In this document: positions 53,936 to 64,000 of the stretch, piece after piece
Layout: every line of letters begins with the position of its first letter
Position numbering within the stretch: the first letter of the stretch is position 1
Origin: Isoetes taiwanensis
Lineage: Eukaryota; Streptophyta; Lycopodiopsida; Isoetales; Isoetaceae
NCBI GenBank assembly: GCA_021234155.1
Contig: JAJEKV010000042.1
Coordinates: 3,932,995-3,996,994, forward strand
Direction of reading: 5' to 3'
DNA length: 64,000 nucleotides
Made by a program: the position numbers and the translations under genes
Notes under the pieces: model-generated
Database searches by the model: none
What the model saw: only the letters and a program-made list of their open reading frames with translations
What the model was told of the DNA's origin: nothing

Positions 53936-54718
53936 CTCCCCAACCTTGCTTATGTTGTGGCACCGGGGCTACAACGCCCCAAAGCTTGTTGGAAGGATAA
54001 ATGAGTCCAGTGGTTCTCGGGATGGAACGTGCAAGAGCAGAGGTGTATACAGGTCCAAACTGAAAAGCACCACCACCATTTGCAGAAGTACCTTGATGCG
54101 ATTAATGAGCAAACTCTGGGATGTTGGCACCCTGGAATAGGTTAAAATAGCACATTACAAGCAGTAGATCAATCCCACGCTGACACGACATCCACGCTGC
54201 TACCTGTGTACATGTATCCATGAAGAAACATAGAGTGATAGCTTCCATTCAGACAGGGGTGCATCGCCTCCTCATTGAGACATGCAAATGGACCCGGGAG
54301 GCATGCGAGGATAGGATTTGTCGATGTTGCTAGTGGGGAGCCATTGAGGATGAATGCCATGCCCTTTAGAATTGTCAAGCATATGACCGTATCCGAACAT
54401 GATATGTTCAGTTAATTTCGCATAATCAGCCACTACATGTGGTGCTAGATACTGCCTCTGTAGGCTTACTGGGATCATATCTTCAAGAGATTATAGATAC
54501 ACACACTCAGGTATGTCCACTGGCGCGACATTGAATTGTACCACAATACGTCATTGTACAACTTTGTATAGTTTGTCAGCATGTCTATTATTGCCAAGGT
54601 TTTTCCCCCGAAAACCCTTTGGGGGTGGGAGTTTTGAAATCTTGACAATAATACGCTTGTTATTTTTAGCTATTTGGGTCCCATAAAAATACATTTCATT
54701 CCATTCCATTCAATTCCG
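53936..54718 (+). pseudogene. LINE-2 C-terminal coding remains and 3' end
   Basis: In plus-strand frames it gives GTGATTTAC-type LINE sequence equivalent to LINE-1 27270-27800: a block near 53975 (NAPKLVGRINESSGS-like), HRVIASIQTGVHRL near 54230, and RICRCC...EDECHA near 54318-54360 with the LINE Cys/His spacing. Stops and frameshifts are frequent. From 54600 the TTTTTCCCCCGAAAACCC/GGGTGGGAG block and GGGTCCCATAAAAATAC lead into an ATTCC repeat. Confidence 0.75.
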
Positions 54719-55439
54719 TTTAAACTAGTCCACAGGGAGGCTCTTAACTGATCTGATAATCAGCAATGCTTTTAATATTTACAAGTATTATTTATGGGTT
54801 TTATTTTTAAGGTTGAATATCAACCATTGATCCTCGGCATATCCCGAGCATCATACCCAATCAATGGCTAACATTTTTTTTTTCCAGAAAAATGCTTTGC
54901 CACTTTCTAAGGTCGATTTCAAGCATGCAAACATTTAATTTTACCATCCATTAAATTTGAAACCTTTGCACAATGCAAAACCACGGAAGCCAAAAGAAAA
55001 AGGGCTGGTTCATCCGGAATAAACAGGGGCGGCTAAGGACTGACGAAATAAATGGGCCCAGCTTGCATCAACCCTCCAGACATCTATTCAAGGCTCATTA
55101 TTTTGCCGTAGATCCAGTGCAAGCAGCTTTTTAATCTGACACGAGGTCAAACCCGATCACCTGCCAAATTCAATCTCCAGCACGCCAATATAAATCCAGG
55201 TTGCTTTGCATTCGCATAATACAGAAAGACAGATGAGATGGAATGAGACAGATCATCTAATGAGGACCCAAGCCACGATTCGAGGCTGAACACCTGCAAC
55301 ATTGAAGCTGTCTATAGCCATGGCCATGGCTGGAGGAATCGAAATACAAAACAGCCATGGCTGGAGGAACCGAAACACAAAACAACCATGGAGGAATCGA
55401 ACACGAAGCTCATGTTCCTGATTTTCAACACCTAACATA
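54719..55439. other. Unassigned DNA
   Basis: No gene was recognised. At 55310-55400 the phrase CCATGGCTGGAGGAA(T/C)CGAA is repeated three times with variation. Confidence 0.35.
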
Positions 55440-55655
55440 AAACAGAACAACCATAGCTCCAGCGGAGCTCTAAAACAGAAGCACAGCAGCAGCAGACAAG
55501 GAGCCCACATGCGCTTATGCTTGGCAAATCAAATTGCAGAACAACCATAGCTCCACCAGAGCTCTAAAACAGAGCCACAGCTCCACCGGAGCCCTAGCAG
55601 CAGCAGACAGAGAGCCCACATGGGCTTTTGCTTGATAAATCAGATTTTGTGAGAA
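55440..55655. repeat. Tandem duplication of about 105 bp
   Basis: Two copies start at about 55443 and 55547 (CAGAACAACCATAGCTCCA, GAGCTCTAAAACAGA, GCAGCAGCAGACA, GAGCCCACATG, GCTT). The second contains an extra internal CCACAGCTCCACCGGAGC. Both are non-coding. Confidence 0.8.
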
Positions 55656-57215
55656 CCCTGACCTCCCTGCCTCAACGAAAATCCCTCATCCAGGCGCCCT
55701 CTCTCGACTATTGCCGTCCTTTTCGAAAAAAAGAATAGAATAGAATAAAATAGATGTTTTATCGTAGAAAGGGGCATGCATTATAATAATAATATATTAA
55801 TCACGCCATTAAAGACCCTCAGGTCCAACTGGCGACAAAGTACATCGAGAGTTTTATTTATGAACTATTCAAAGGCACCACTTGCCTCAAGGGTGCTCAT
55901 GTTGTCATATAATTCCATAATTTCTGCTCTTTCTTTCCACACCATCTTGATGTATGAGCTGAGTTTATTGTATGGGACATTCCAGAGATCTTTCAAGCTT
56001 GTGCAGTCTATATCAAAATTGGTTCTAATGCTCTCATATGCTGGGCATTCTGGCCCTTACCATTGTAAACAAAATACATTCTAAAAACTTATAAAAAGGA
56101 AACATGACCACTAAATGCAAATAAGCTGCTCAAATCGCTCAAAATATACGATTTCTAATACGATACCGGTTAAAATATTAGCATAAACCATTGCCACAAA
56201 CACCTCCCACAATACAAAACTTAACGATCCCCATTTTTGACCAATGAGCATATATGTTTATCAATCTTTATTTTTGACCATAAACCCACCACGTGAGTAT
56301 TGAGCATCTCCCAGAATGATCAGTATAGATAGACAAAATTTTCAGTGCTATAAGCCTATAATCTTTATTTATGCTATTGCAAACAAATGATCGGGGCATG
56401 GCACATGTTATGGTGCATGCGGTGTTGCCTTTTCCCTTTGCGGGATGCTTGTGCTTTTCCTTGAAAATTTTAGATTTTGTTCAAGTCTCGGCTCCTGTTA
56501 TCTCTCAAAGACACCATTCCATTTCACAGGCCGAAACCACGTTAAGTGGCACTTGAAGCCGCCTTCTTCTAAGGTAATGGATGCAAAGTAATGACACCGC
56601 AAGTTATATGTGCAGAGTTTTTGAAAAAATCTTCTCGCTATTTCTGAGACGAAAGCTGCAGGCCATTGCTTTACTAGGACTTTTAAGAAGTCTTGAGCGA
56701 TATTTGAATGTAAGGGATGGAAAGTAATGGCTGTCCAAGTTACATGTCCATAGTTATTTTTTCTACATGAATTTGTGTCGAACCAAAAGTGAGCCTTTTC
56801 TTCTTTTATTCTCTTTGTTTGCAAACTTGCAGGACCCATTCATCAGCAGCTTGAGGTCATTGGTCTTCTCCTGTAAACATGAGAAGCATAACAGTTGTAA
56901 GTATTTCTTAACGTTTGTATGTCTTCCCATTTGTATTCTCAATGCCACAGCACTGACTTACCATCCATTCTTCTTCTCACTGGCTTTCAGTTACACTGAA
57001 CAGATCTTTCTTCTCAACTGTGCCAGTTGTACACCGTCTCATGCAATATATCGATTTGTTTGATTTAAAATGTTTGTCATATTCATTCAGGCTTCAAAAT
57101 GTGCACATGGTCTCACTACACAATTTCTGTGCCCTCCTATGCACATCAACCTTGACATGTTAGGGCATGCTTCGAGTAGGTGGTGTCCAAAAGAACTTTA
57201 AATTCCTGCAATCAG
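55656..57215. other. Unassigned DNA, possibly intronic
   Basis: AT-rich with no family match. A splice-like arrangement (TTGCAG at 56827-56832; GTAAGTAT at 56899) brackets about 65 bp near the candidate exon downstream. I could not establish a reading frame across both. Confidence 0.3.
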
Positions 57216-57349
57216 TCGGCCAGCTTCTCGCTATCTCATCTTAGATGCCAAGCGCTGGCTTGTGGCTGTAGAATCATCTAATTTTTGTGCAGCTCAGCTA
57301 TATCATAGAGAAGAAGAGTCCACAAAGAAAAGACAAGCTCGGATCATAG
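57216..57349 (+). other. Candidate host-gene exon (134 bp)
   Basis: The segment is preceded by TTCCTGCAATCAG and followed by GTAAAC, an acceptable intron acceptor and donor. The frame is open through the whole stretch and beyond, giving RPASRYLILDAKRWLVAVES then NFCAAQLYHREEESTKKRQA. The charged, helix-like sequence with no stop looks like real coding DNA, but I do not recognise the protein and found no convincing flanking exons. It may be one exon of a gene fragment. Confidence 0.3.
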
Positions 57350-58224
57350 GTAAACTATTTGGAACAAAACCTGACAATGTTTTTGGTTCTATATGTATTG
57401 TTTTCTGCATATTTGATTGCATGTTTTATTTCTCTTGGCATTTGCAGAAAGCAGTAGGTCTGTGAGTAGAACTTTCAATTTTGTGAATGCTTTGTACAAA
57501 AATCCATATTTTAACTGCAAGACCATACCCGTGAGGGTTGTAAATTTCCTGGAATTCTTCATGTAGATTTGTTTTCTGGATTTTTCAAGGTTATCTCTTC
57601 GTTTACATATTGATTTATATGCATATCTCGCAAGGTGCATGTTTGACACAAAATTTCTATACGTTCCTCCAGGCCAGATCTTTATATTACTGAACTGTTC
57701 ATCATTGTTTATCAACTTCCTTGGACAAGCCAAAAATGTGGCAAATGGTGGATTCATATTGAATAAAGGATGGGAAGAATTGCTTTGTGAGTGCCATGCA
57801 GGATCCTATCGAATTTTGTCATGCATGCTCTATATGAGCTTTGTTTTTGCTACAACTTCAATAGCAAGTACTATTGCTTTTCTTTTGTAATGGAAGGATG
57901 GTTTAACCACTACTCAGTTCAGGAACCTCATGCTCCATACATTGAATCAATTACTTTTGCGGGTGCTTTATAGTAGGAAGATAAGTTCTACAGAAGAATG
58001 CTATCTTGAAGCTTCAAGGTCACTCTTGTAGTATTTTGGTATGATAGCATATATTAGGAATCCTTTGCTTCAGATAATATATTTTTGCAATCTCTGTTTA
58101 ACAATAGTTGAGCTATTTACCTCTATGATACAGACATTCATAAAAATTCCTCATTGATATTTTCCTCCTCAAAACTCCTCATTGGTATTTTCCTCATGCA
58201 TTGCTCATCAAGGAATCAAAATTT
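57350..58224. other. Unassigned DNA
   Basis: T-rich with short open frames only. It resembles intronic or decayed genic DNA. Nothing specific was recognised. Confidence 0.3.
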
Positions 58225-58272
58225 AAGAAGAAGAAGAAGAAGAAGAGATTTTAACGTCACGCCACAAGGCAG
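58225..58272 (-). mobile_element. SINE 3' end, truncated copy
   Basis: An AGA microsatellite followed by GATTTTAACGTCACGCCACA and AGGCAG is identical over 26 bp plus tail to 49390-49436. The tail and tail-proximal sequence are in the same orientation as in the longer copy. Confidence 0.65.
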
Positions 58273-58982
58273 TAAGGAGTGCACTATGTCCTTAAATTAT
58301 GGCCTTTACCGTTAGAGATGGGCATTAATTCCTCTATACACAAACATGAAAGTAAAAGAAATGCTAGATACATAACTTGCATGAGATACTAATGCGGCCA
58401 TGCAAAATGGCTGGAGAATATTGATGGAGAACACAAATGTAGAGTGATTATAGGACTATGCTACTAGAATTCTTTAGTGGATACACTAATAGGAGCCACC
58501 CATGCTCTAAAGATATATTTTGCGCAATGAACTAATTACTTGAAGGACAAACTAGATCAGCAACAAATTTCCCAATTGTATCTAGAAATAATTCATCAAA
58601 TGTAAATATATACCTGCTTTACAACTATAACCTTAAAATCATATTTTGTTTTTGCAAGCTCAGTTTCAGAATTATTATGGTCCGAATTTCTGCAGGTCCA
58701 AAGAAGGCGCTTTACATCATCTTTTCATTTTTGCAAGCTCAGGTTTAGACAAGCCACTTAGTATTTGTGTTCTTATATTCTTTATCAATTTTCTTGATGA
58801 AGGAGCAGAATATATGGACAATTCCACTCTGATTGGTATGGTTTCATGTCGTCCAAAGACATCTTATCCTTTTCTTATAGGAGTTCTATTCAGAACATAG
58901 CAGTTGTTTGCACTTGCTTCTTGATCTCTTGCAGAATAAGCTCATAAATATATGATCTTTTGCACACGACAAAATAGGATAC
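58273..58982. other. Unassigned DNA upstream of the third LTR
   Basis: No gene was recognised. Short open frames (for example 58646-58900) have no family match. Confidence 0.3.
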
Positions 58983-60536
58983 TGTGACGTTCCCCTGGAA
59001 TATACGATATAAATACGTATATCCCACGGCCACATCACCATACAAATCTACATAAGTAGACTTGTATACACCTAATGTGGGGGAGATGACTAAGTTATCT
59101 ACATAACTTAGCCAACCTAAGGTAAGAAGCCATTTCCACATGGCCTCACCTTATAGGCGAACCGCCACATAGACGCACCTATGGGAGCCAAGTGGCATTC
59201 ATGTAAACCCTAACATATAAAAGGCTAAACCCTAAACCCTAGCCACATTTGGCTCCACCAACCTCAGACCACCAGTTCGCGATCGAGTTCAGGCTCAAGA
59301 CCGCCTTCGACGGCTGGGTTACAAAGCCGATTGCCGAGAGATGGAGAACTGTGGAATGAGCGGTAGCGTCGAGGTCGTGTATTTCAAATAGATTTCAAGA
59401 TTTGCAAAGAGAGCCATTCTAGAACCTATTGTTCTGAACATGAACCTAATCAATGAACCCTAATTATAGGTTAGATGTATGTGATTAGGATTAGTTGTTA
59501 TTCTCTTTTATTATCAAGATTATGTTGATATGATGTTGGTTGATCTCATATTTGCACCTCTTGTGTATTGGGAAGGGGGGTAGAGACCTAGTAGCCACTA
59601 GTAGATGATGCTCCTAGTTTAGACCCACTAGTTCCCATTATTATGCGGCCTGTGCATAGAGCCCACCTGGCTACGGAGGCTATGGAGTGACTGAGCACCA
59701 CACAACGGGGTCAGTGGCAAAGTGGAGGGAGGACCTGGCGAGCCAGCCACCGGGTCCCATAGCGGGCTAGGCTCATAGTCGGTCACTTCGTGTGGGCCGG
59801 GTATGGGTCCGACACTTCCTGGGTCAATGGTGTCGCCCTGACTCTCAAGAGTTGCAAGTGTCGGCTTGGCTCTTGTTTTGGGGAGTTCAGTCGGGTATGG
59901 ACGTGTGTCGCCACGATCCTCTAGCCGCCCATGGAGCCACTGCACTCCGGGAGGGGGAGATGCAACCCTTCCTACCTCATCGGACCGGGGAGATGCAACC
60001 CGGAGTAGTCTCGTTGGGTGATACCATGGGATTACGCCTCCGTTACATTCTGATCCGCGTCGAGCTGATTTAGCCTATCTCGCAAAGTATGCACGGGAGG
60101 GGCGGATGGAGTGGTCAACCCTAGCCATTGTCTATTGCCAGCCCCAAGTCATTGCCATAACTTCTGGTCTGTTCTATCCGAGGCCCCAGTAGTCCACGAC
60201 TCCCCTTGAGTCTGAGCCCTGGGTAGGAGCCTCTATTTGATGTATTTGACGCATTCATTGTATTGTTGTATTTGATGACATGGTTAGATGGATTATCACT
60301 ACCCTTCGAGGTAGTTTATTGTTATTGTAGCTAGTGCTTATGTTGTATATTTTTGCTTCCGCTGACATAGGGACCCCATAGAGGACGGGACGGAATGACA
60401 CCTCTGTGTCCTCTACTCGATCGTCTGGACCCCAGACACGAGTTAGACAGAGGGCCCATACGACGGGTGCCGTTGGATGGGGAAGGTCCTTCGATGTATA
60501 CGGCGGGCTGTCGTATATAGTGCAAGGAGCGTCACA
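58983..60536 (+). repeat. LTR of the EL1/EL2 family, plus orientation
   Basis: The 1554-bp repeat begins TGTGACGTTCCCC and ends GGAGCGTCACA, and is followed by an initiator-Met PBS, so it is a 5' LTR in plus orientation. Blocks shared with the reverse complements of the EL1/EL2 LTRs include GGGGGGTAGAGACCT (59575), GGGCCGGGTATGGGTCCGAC (59793) and GACCCCATAGAGG-type sequence near the end. No partner LTR lies in the remaining 3.4 kb, so the element either runs out of the window or is truncated. Confidence 0.88.
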
Positions 60537-60537
60537 A

Positions 60538-60550
60538 TGGTATCAGAGCA
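60538..60550 (+). promoter_or_regulatory. Primer binding site of the third LTR element
   Basis: TGGTATCAGAGCA follows the LTR end by one base. The next bases (ATGATCTTGGTTGACCAAGA, then TCAAGCACTGGCC) match the EL1/EL2 leader. Confidence 0.92.
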
Positions 60551-62940
60551 ATGATCTTGGTTGACCAAGATCAAGCACTGGCCGTCACCTTATGATAGAA
60601 AACTAACTGGCCTAGTAAAAAGTTGGGGTGCAAATCCCAATACTGAACCTCGAAAAGTGGGAAAATTTTTCCACGAGTAAGGTCGTCATTAAATTAAGTT
60701 AGATTAGAGAATAGGATTAATAGAGTCCAGGAATTCTAGTAAATTTGGCTGAAAAATTGTGCGTGAACCCAACATTCCACTAGGAACAGGTCGAAGAATG
60801 GACCAAAACAGACTTCCTAGTCGAATATGGCGCAAATCCACAATAAATAACCCAAGAACCATTGAACATTTTAGAATTTTAATACTTTTAGGGTCATTAT
60901 GAATAAAGGTGGTTGTCGTAAATGACCACAAATATCATCACAAATACCCTAATTTAGCCCATAAAACGAGTCACCGTTATGCCAAAGGACATGAATTTGG
61001 CGAAAAGAATATGAAGAGAGAAGAAGATATTGGGGGTACTTTTGAGGAGCAAACCCCTGTTTGGTGGTATTGTTGAGGGGGCTAGGAATATTATCTTGAT
61101 CCATGCCAAAAGTTAGGCCCAGCCCTGCTGCTAATATGTTTCCTTCTGGCTAGATTTCATTAGCCGCTATACGAGTATGGGAGTCTTATATTATAGGGTG
61201 GTGTGATTTGAAGTTCAATGCCATTTAGCATAAGACTAGCTTCACAATGGCTTCACAGGGTCACTCACTGAGGTGAAGTCGTAACAGGGTAGCTGTAGGG
61301 GAATTTGTGGCTGGATTGAATCTTTTTCAAGTTAAGAATGCATTGAATAATGGATGCATTGGCTTGGAGTTTATGGCATAAATTTGTATGCCATAAGTAC
61401 TACCACAGTTTAGTTCAATAAGTTACGGGATTCAAAATCTTGCTCGATTCTATGAATGAAAGACTATTGTGGTTACGGAAATTGTTTTCTTTGGCCCTGC
61501 AAGTTGTCGGACCTTAATGCACATAATATCTTGCTCATGGAGCACTTCTCAACAGAAGGTCCCAGGTTTTGCCCTCAGAAGCCATTAAGAATTATCTTGA
61601 GGAACTTTTCAGTGTTATAAGCTATTGTGCTAATGTCTTGCCGTTGGAAGTCTCGGTTTATTACAATCAGAGTATTGAAAATAACTTAACTATTGACAAA
61701 GTTCTAGAATAATATTTTTACACTTGGGCATATTAACCTTGCTATGAGTAATAAATAAATAGAGGCACTGCAAATTTATGCACATTTCTTATAACATATA
61801 CTTTGATGATAACCTATATCAAATGTCCTAATACATAGCTCATTCCCTGCACTAGCTCGACACTAGCTCTTACTCACTCCGTTGCAACCTATGGAAAGCG
61901 TAGGTGTTCCGGTGTCTATGTTTATATGACTTGAGTTGTAACTTTGTATTAACCAGTTATATTTATTATATATTTAACCTGTGATAATGCGTTGACAATC
62001 CGTTGGATTCAATCTGTGTTAACAAATTATATTCAAGCTATAATCGGCCATATTCAGTCAGCATCAATAGAATTCAACTTCCTTACCAGTGGTAATCTGT
62101 AGCAATAGATTATCAGTACTAAAATGGATTACCAGAGTAATCTGTAGAAGTAGATCATAGTGTAGCAAGCCAAAACTGTCATCTTTGCAAGGCCGCCTCA
62201 AGCTCAAGTGACGAAGCCTGGCTCAACTGATATGGATCATCCCCTGTCATTAATAAATTGGAGATTTCAGTTTAGAGAAAGAATGAGCCTAAAGGAATAC
62301 TTTATGTATGAGTATCTAAATTTTCTCTGGATGAGCGTCATGCTGCAGACAAAAAGTTGCTGGCACAAAGATGCGCACTACATGGTCTATGGCTCAGGAT
62401 CTATGGCTCAGGATCTAAGCATGGTTTAGTTTTCTTCAGCTGTATTGCTACATTTTATTTGCCAGCATTTGTGGACGTCATCAATATATCATATGCCTAT
62501 TCTGTACTGCAAGCCCAAACAGACAGAAACTGAAGAAAGTTAGATTATACTTAGCAAACAGGCTGAAAATAAATGTTCAGACCTCGGATTCAGTTGGAGT
62601 GGCTTTCATGCATCTCTGTGGCCTCTTGAAATCTATGTTTTTTTTCAAACATCATCAACAATAACGTGTTCCAGAAATCGGAGAGCAAGAACAGAAATTT
62701 CATGCACTGTATCAAATGAAAATAAACATCTGCGTGAATAGAGATGCTGACCTTTTGTATGAGTTGGAAGCTATGATTAGCAAACAAGTCGAATCTGTCA
62801 TAATAACAAGCAAGCCGAATCTGAAGCAAGCATGAAATTGCATTTCATTATAACCCCAAATCTGTAGCAAGCAAATCCGCAGCAGGCCCAAACTGTAAAA
62901 AGCTGGAAGCAACATTTAGAAAAGAAAAAGGGCACTATGG
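60551..62940 (+). other. Interior of the third LTR element, then unassigned DNA
   Basis: The first 60 bp is family leader sequence. No gag or pol was recognised up to 62940, so either this is another non-autonomous member or the element is broken soon after its leader. A short open frame at 62208-62429 has no family signature. Confidence 0.4.
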
Positions 62941-63007
62941 GCGACTCATGCCGCGCCCTGGCCTCAACCGAAATCCTTGCAGACCTCCCAGGCGCGGGGT
63001 AAGTCGC
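62941..63007. repeat. 67-bp hairpin element, copy 1
   Basis: It starts GCGACTCATGCCGCGCC and ends GGCGCGGGGTAAGTCGC; the ends are inverted repeats with three mismatches. A second 67-bp copy lies at 63151-63217. Confidence 0.75.
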
Positions 63008-63150
63008 ATCTACAGGAAATAGATGAATTTCTTCTGACCGATTGGCCAAACTTCGATCAAACTCCTGCAGCAAGATAGCATCTATCCGGGACTGTATCCG
63101 CTCAAGAATCATTCTTAGAACTCCCATCCCGACCTGAATGAAGAACAGAA

Positions 63151-63217
63151 GCGACTCATGCCGCGCCCAAAGACTATCCCAGATCTTCGCCAGACCTCCA
63201 AGCGCGGGATGCGTCGC
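63151..63217. repeat. 67-bp hairpin element, copy 2
   Basis: It starts GCGACTCATGCCGCGCC and ends AGCGCGGGATGCGTCGC. Its ends and AGACCTCC core match copy 1, while the middle has diverged. 63218-63947 is AT-rich and unassigned. Confidence 0.75.
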
Positions 63218-63947
63218 ATGGCTTCGAGCTTTTGCCCTAAAAAGATTTCTCGTTTGTTTTCCGAGTTTACCTTGTTAAGATAACCTTGCCATTTTAATCT
63301 TACCTTTGATTTTCATCATTTTACACTCTTCTATTTTTTTTCTTTTCTTTTCACCACATTCTTGTCTCGAAAATTATTGATTCAAACTTTGTTAAGGAAC
63401 TCATCTTAACTATTTACTCAAGTGGAACCTAGAATCAAATATTTCAAACAACTATGGTATTTGAAGTTTGAATGTCAATAGTATTCACGATCCACTATTC
63501 ATATCGTATAGGCATCGATTCAAACACTATTCACTATAGGATTGATAGTTTGACAGTCACACACTCAGGAACCACCAACTAGGCTGGTGATCTCCGCCGA
63601 TTATCCCATATTCAATTCGCTATATAATTTCATCTATGTACATCAGTTCTATGTCATCAATTTCCATTGTTTCTCAGTGTACCATTTTGGTGCTAGGGTG
63701 GTTAACTATTATTCTATCTACATGTAAAATCGTATTTACGTGGTTCCATATTTACATAGTTCATCAATCTTGAATAAGGTTTGAAATCTCATAAATGATC
63801 AACCTTGAATAACTTGAGATGATCTACTATCAGATTTTTCTCATGACACCTTATGCCAAGACACATTCTGCCTAACCCTTGCCCAATTATACCATATGCT
63901 TAAACCCTATGCAAGTTAGGAAAAGTGTTAGGCCATTATTGTTTTTC

Positions 63948-64000
63948 TTCTAGTGCCTAGACCCCACTTGCCATGTTAGTGACATTTCTAGTGCCTAGAC
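63948..64000. repeat. Short direct repeat at window edge
   Basis: TTCTAGTGCCTAGAC occurs at 63948-63962 and again at 63986-64000, a 38-bp spacing. It may be the start of a tandem array running out of the window. Confidence 0.6.

Larger units (their letters stand above)
33454..54718 (+). mobile_element. LINE-2: 5'-truncated LINE, interrupted by EL3
   Basis: The left part (33454-33810) encodes the RT thumb region VNLAKTKALLVSSLHQPRVP, YKYLGVEF and LYAMQSNSHKAELYA, closely matching LINE-1 at 13618-13850. The right part (53936-54718) continues the same protein at the point where LINE-1 reads GATACTCGTCTCCC, with the decayed Cys/His motif and the family 3' end. EL3 lies between, with a near-perfect 5-bp duplication (CTTCC / CTCCC). 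The 5' part of the LINE is missing, as is usual for LINE insertions. The tail is an ATTCC-type repeat at 54690-54718. Confidence 0.82.

Noticed and set aside
55733-55755. A third LINE tail in minus orientation (GAATAGAATAGAATAAAATAG)
   Set aside because: The simple repeat resembles the reverse of the LINE-1 tail, but the adjoining sequence shows no LINE 3' end.
60551-64000. A 3' LTR partner for the LTR at 58983-60536
   Set aside because: No CGTCACA-ended repeat matching it was found before the window ends.
1-64000. CRISPR arrays, bacterial operons, or integrated DNA virus sequence
   Set aside because: Repeats here are transposon-type or simple tandem repeats, and all recognisable coding belongs to plant transposable elements. 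No capsid, movement or pararetroviral genes were seen.

Overview
The window looks like heterochromatic, transposon-packed nuclear DNA of a land plant. The evidence is plant-type transposon families: Ty1/copia and chromodomain Ty3/gypsy retrotransposons primed by initiator-Met tRNA (TGGTATCAGAGC sites), a CACTA transposon with TNP2 and DUF4218 domains, a hAT with BED/DUF659/hATC domains, non-LTR LINEs and a tRNA-derived SINE. No intact host gene can be supported and the species cannot be fixed. Most coding sequences below are broken, so they are listed as pseudogenes.

Layout. 1-3389 is non-coding DNA with small hairpins and tandem repeats. 3390 to about 9560 is a degenerate minus-strand CACTA element, split inside its TNP2 transposase gene by a hAT element (about 6211-9425). 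From about 10.8 to 28.1 kb lies a plus-strand LINE (LINE-1), split by a 13.2-kb minus-strand chromovirus (EL1, 13911-27103) with 1.6-kb LTRs, a 5-bp target duplication (ACCTG), PBS, PPT, gag and pol. EL1 also carries an unusual region of about 4.7 kb between PBS and gag. 28.2-31.3 kb holds two plus-strand copia fragments arranged as a 3' piece, a probable LTR, then a 5' piece.

33.45-54.72 kb is a four-level nest. A 5'-truncated LINE (LINE-2) is split by LTR element EL3 (33811-53935, TGTTA...TAACA ends). EL3 is split by a minus-strand copia (34901-49113). The copia is split in its gag-pol gene by EL2 (38427-47090, target duplication GTTTC), a non-autonomous relative of EL1. A tRNA-derived SINE sits inside EL3. 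Related SINE tail sequence recurs near 58.2 kb.

54.7-58.98 kb is mostly unassigned, with a duplicated 0.1-kb unit and one possible host-gene exon. 58983-60536 is a third LTR of the EL1/EL2 family (TGTGACG...CGTCACA), here in plus orientation with its PBS; its partner LTR is not in the window. 60.55-64 kb is unassigned apart from two 67-bp hairpin elements and a short repeat at the window edge.

Two mutation patterns stand out. LINE-1 has many in-frame TAG stops of the kind CAG-to-TAG decay gives, as expected from CHG methylation. The paired LTRs of EL1 and EL2 differ almost only where one copy has CAG/CTG and the other a CG-containing triplet; this looks like a consensus artefact and probably explains much of the frame breakage in EL1.
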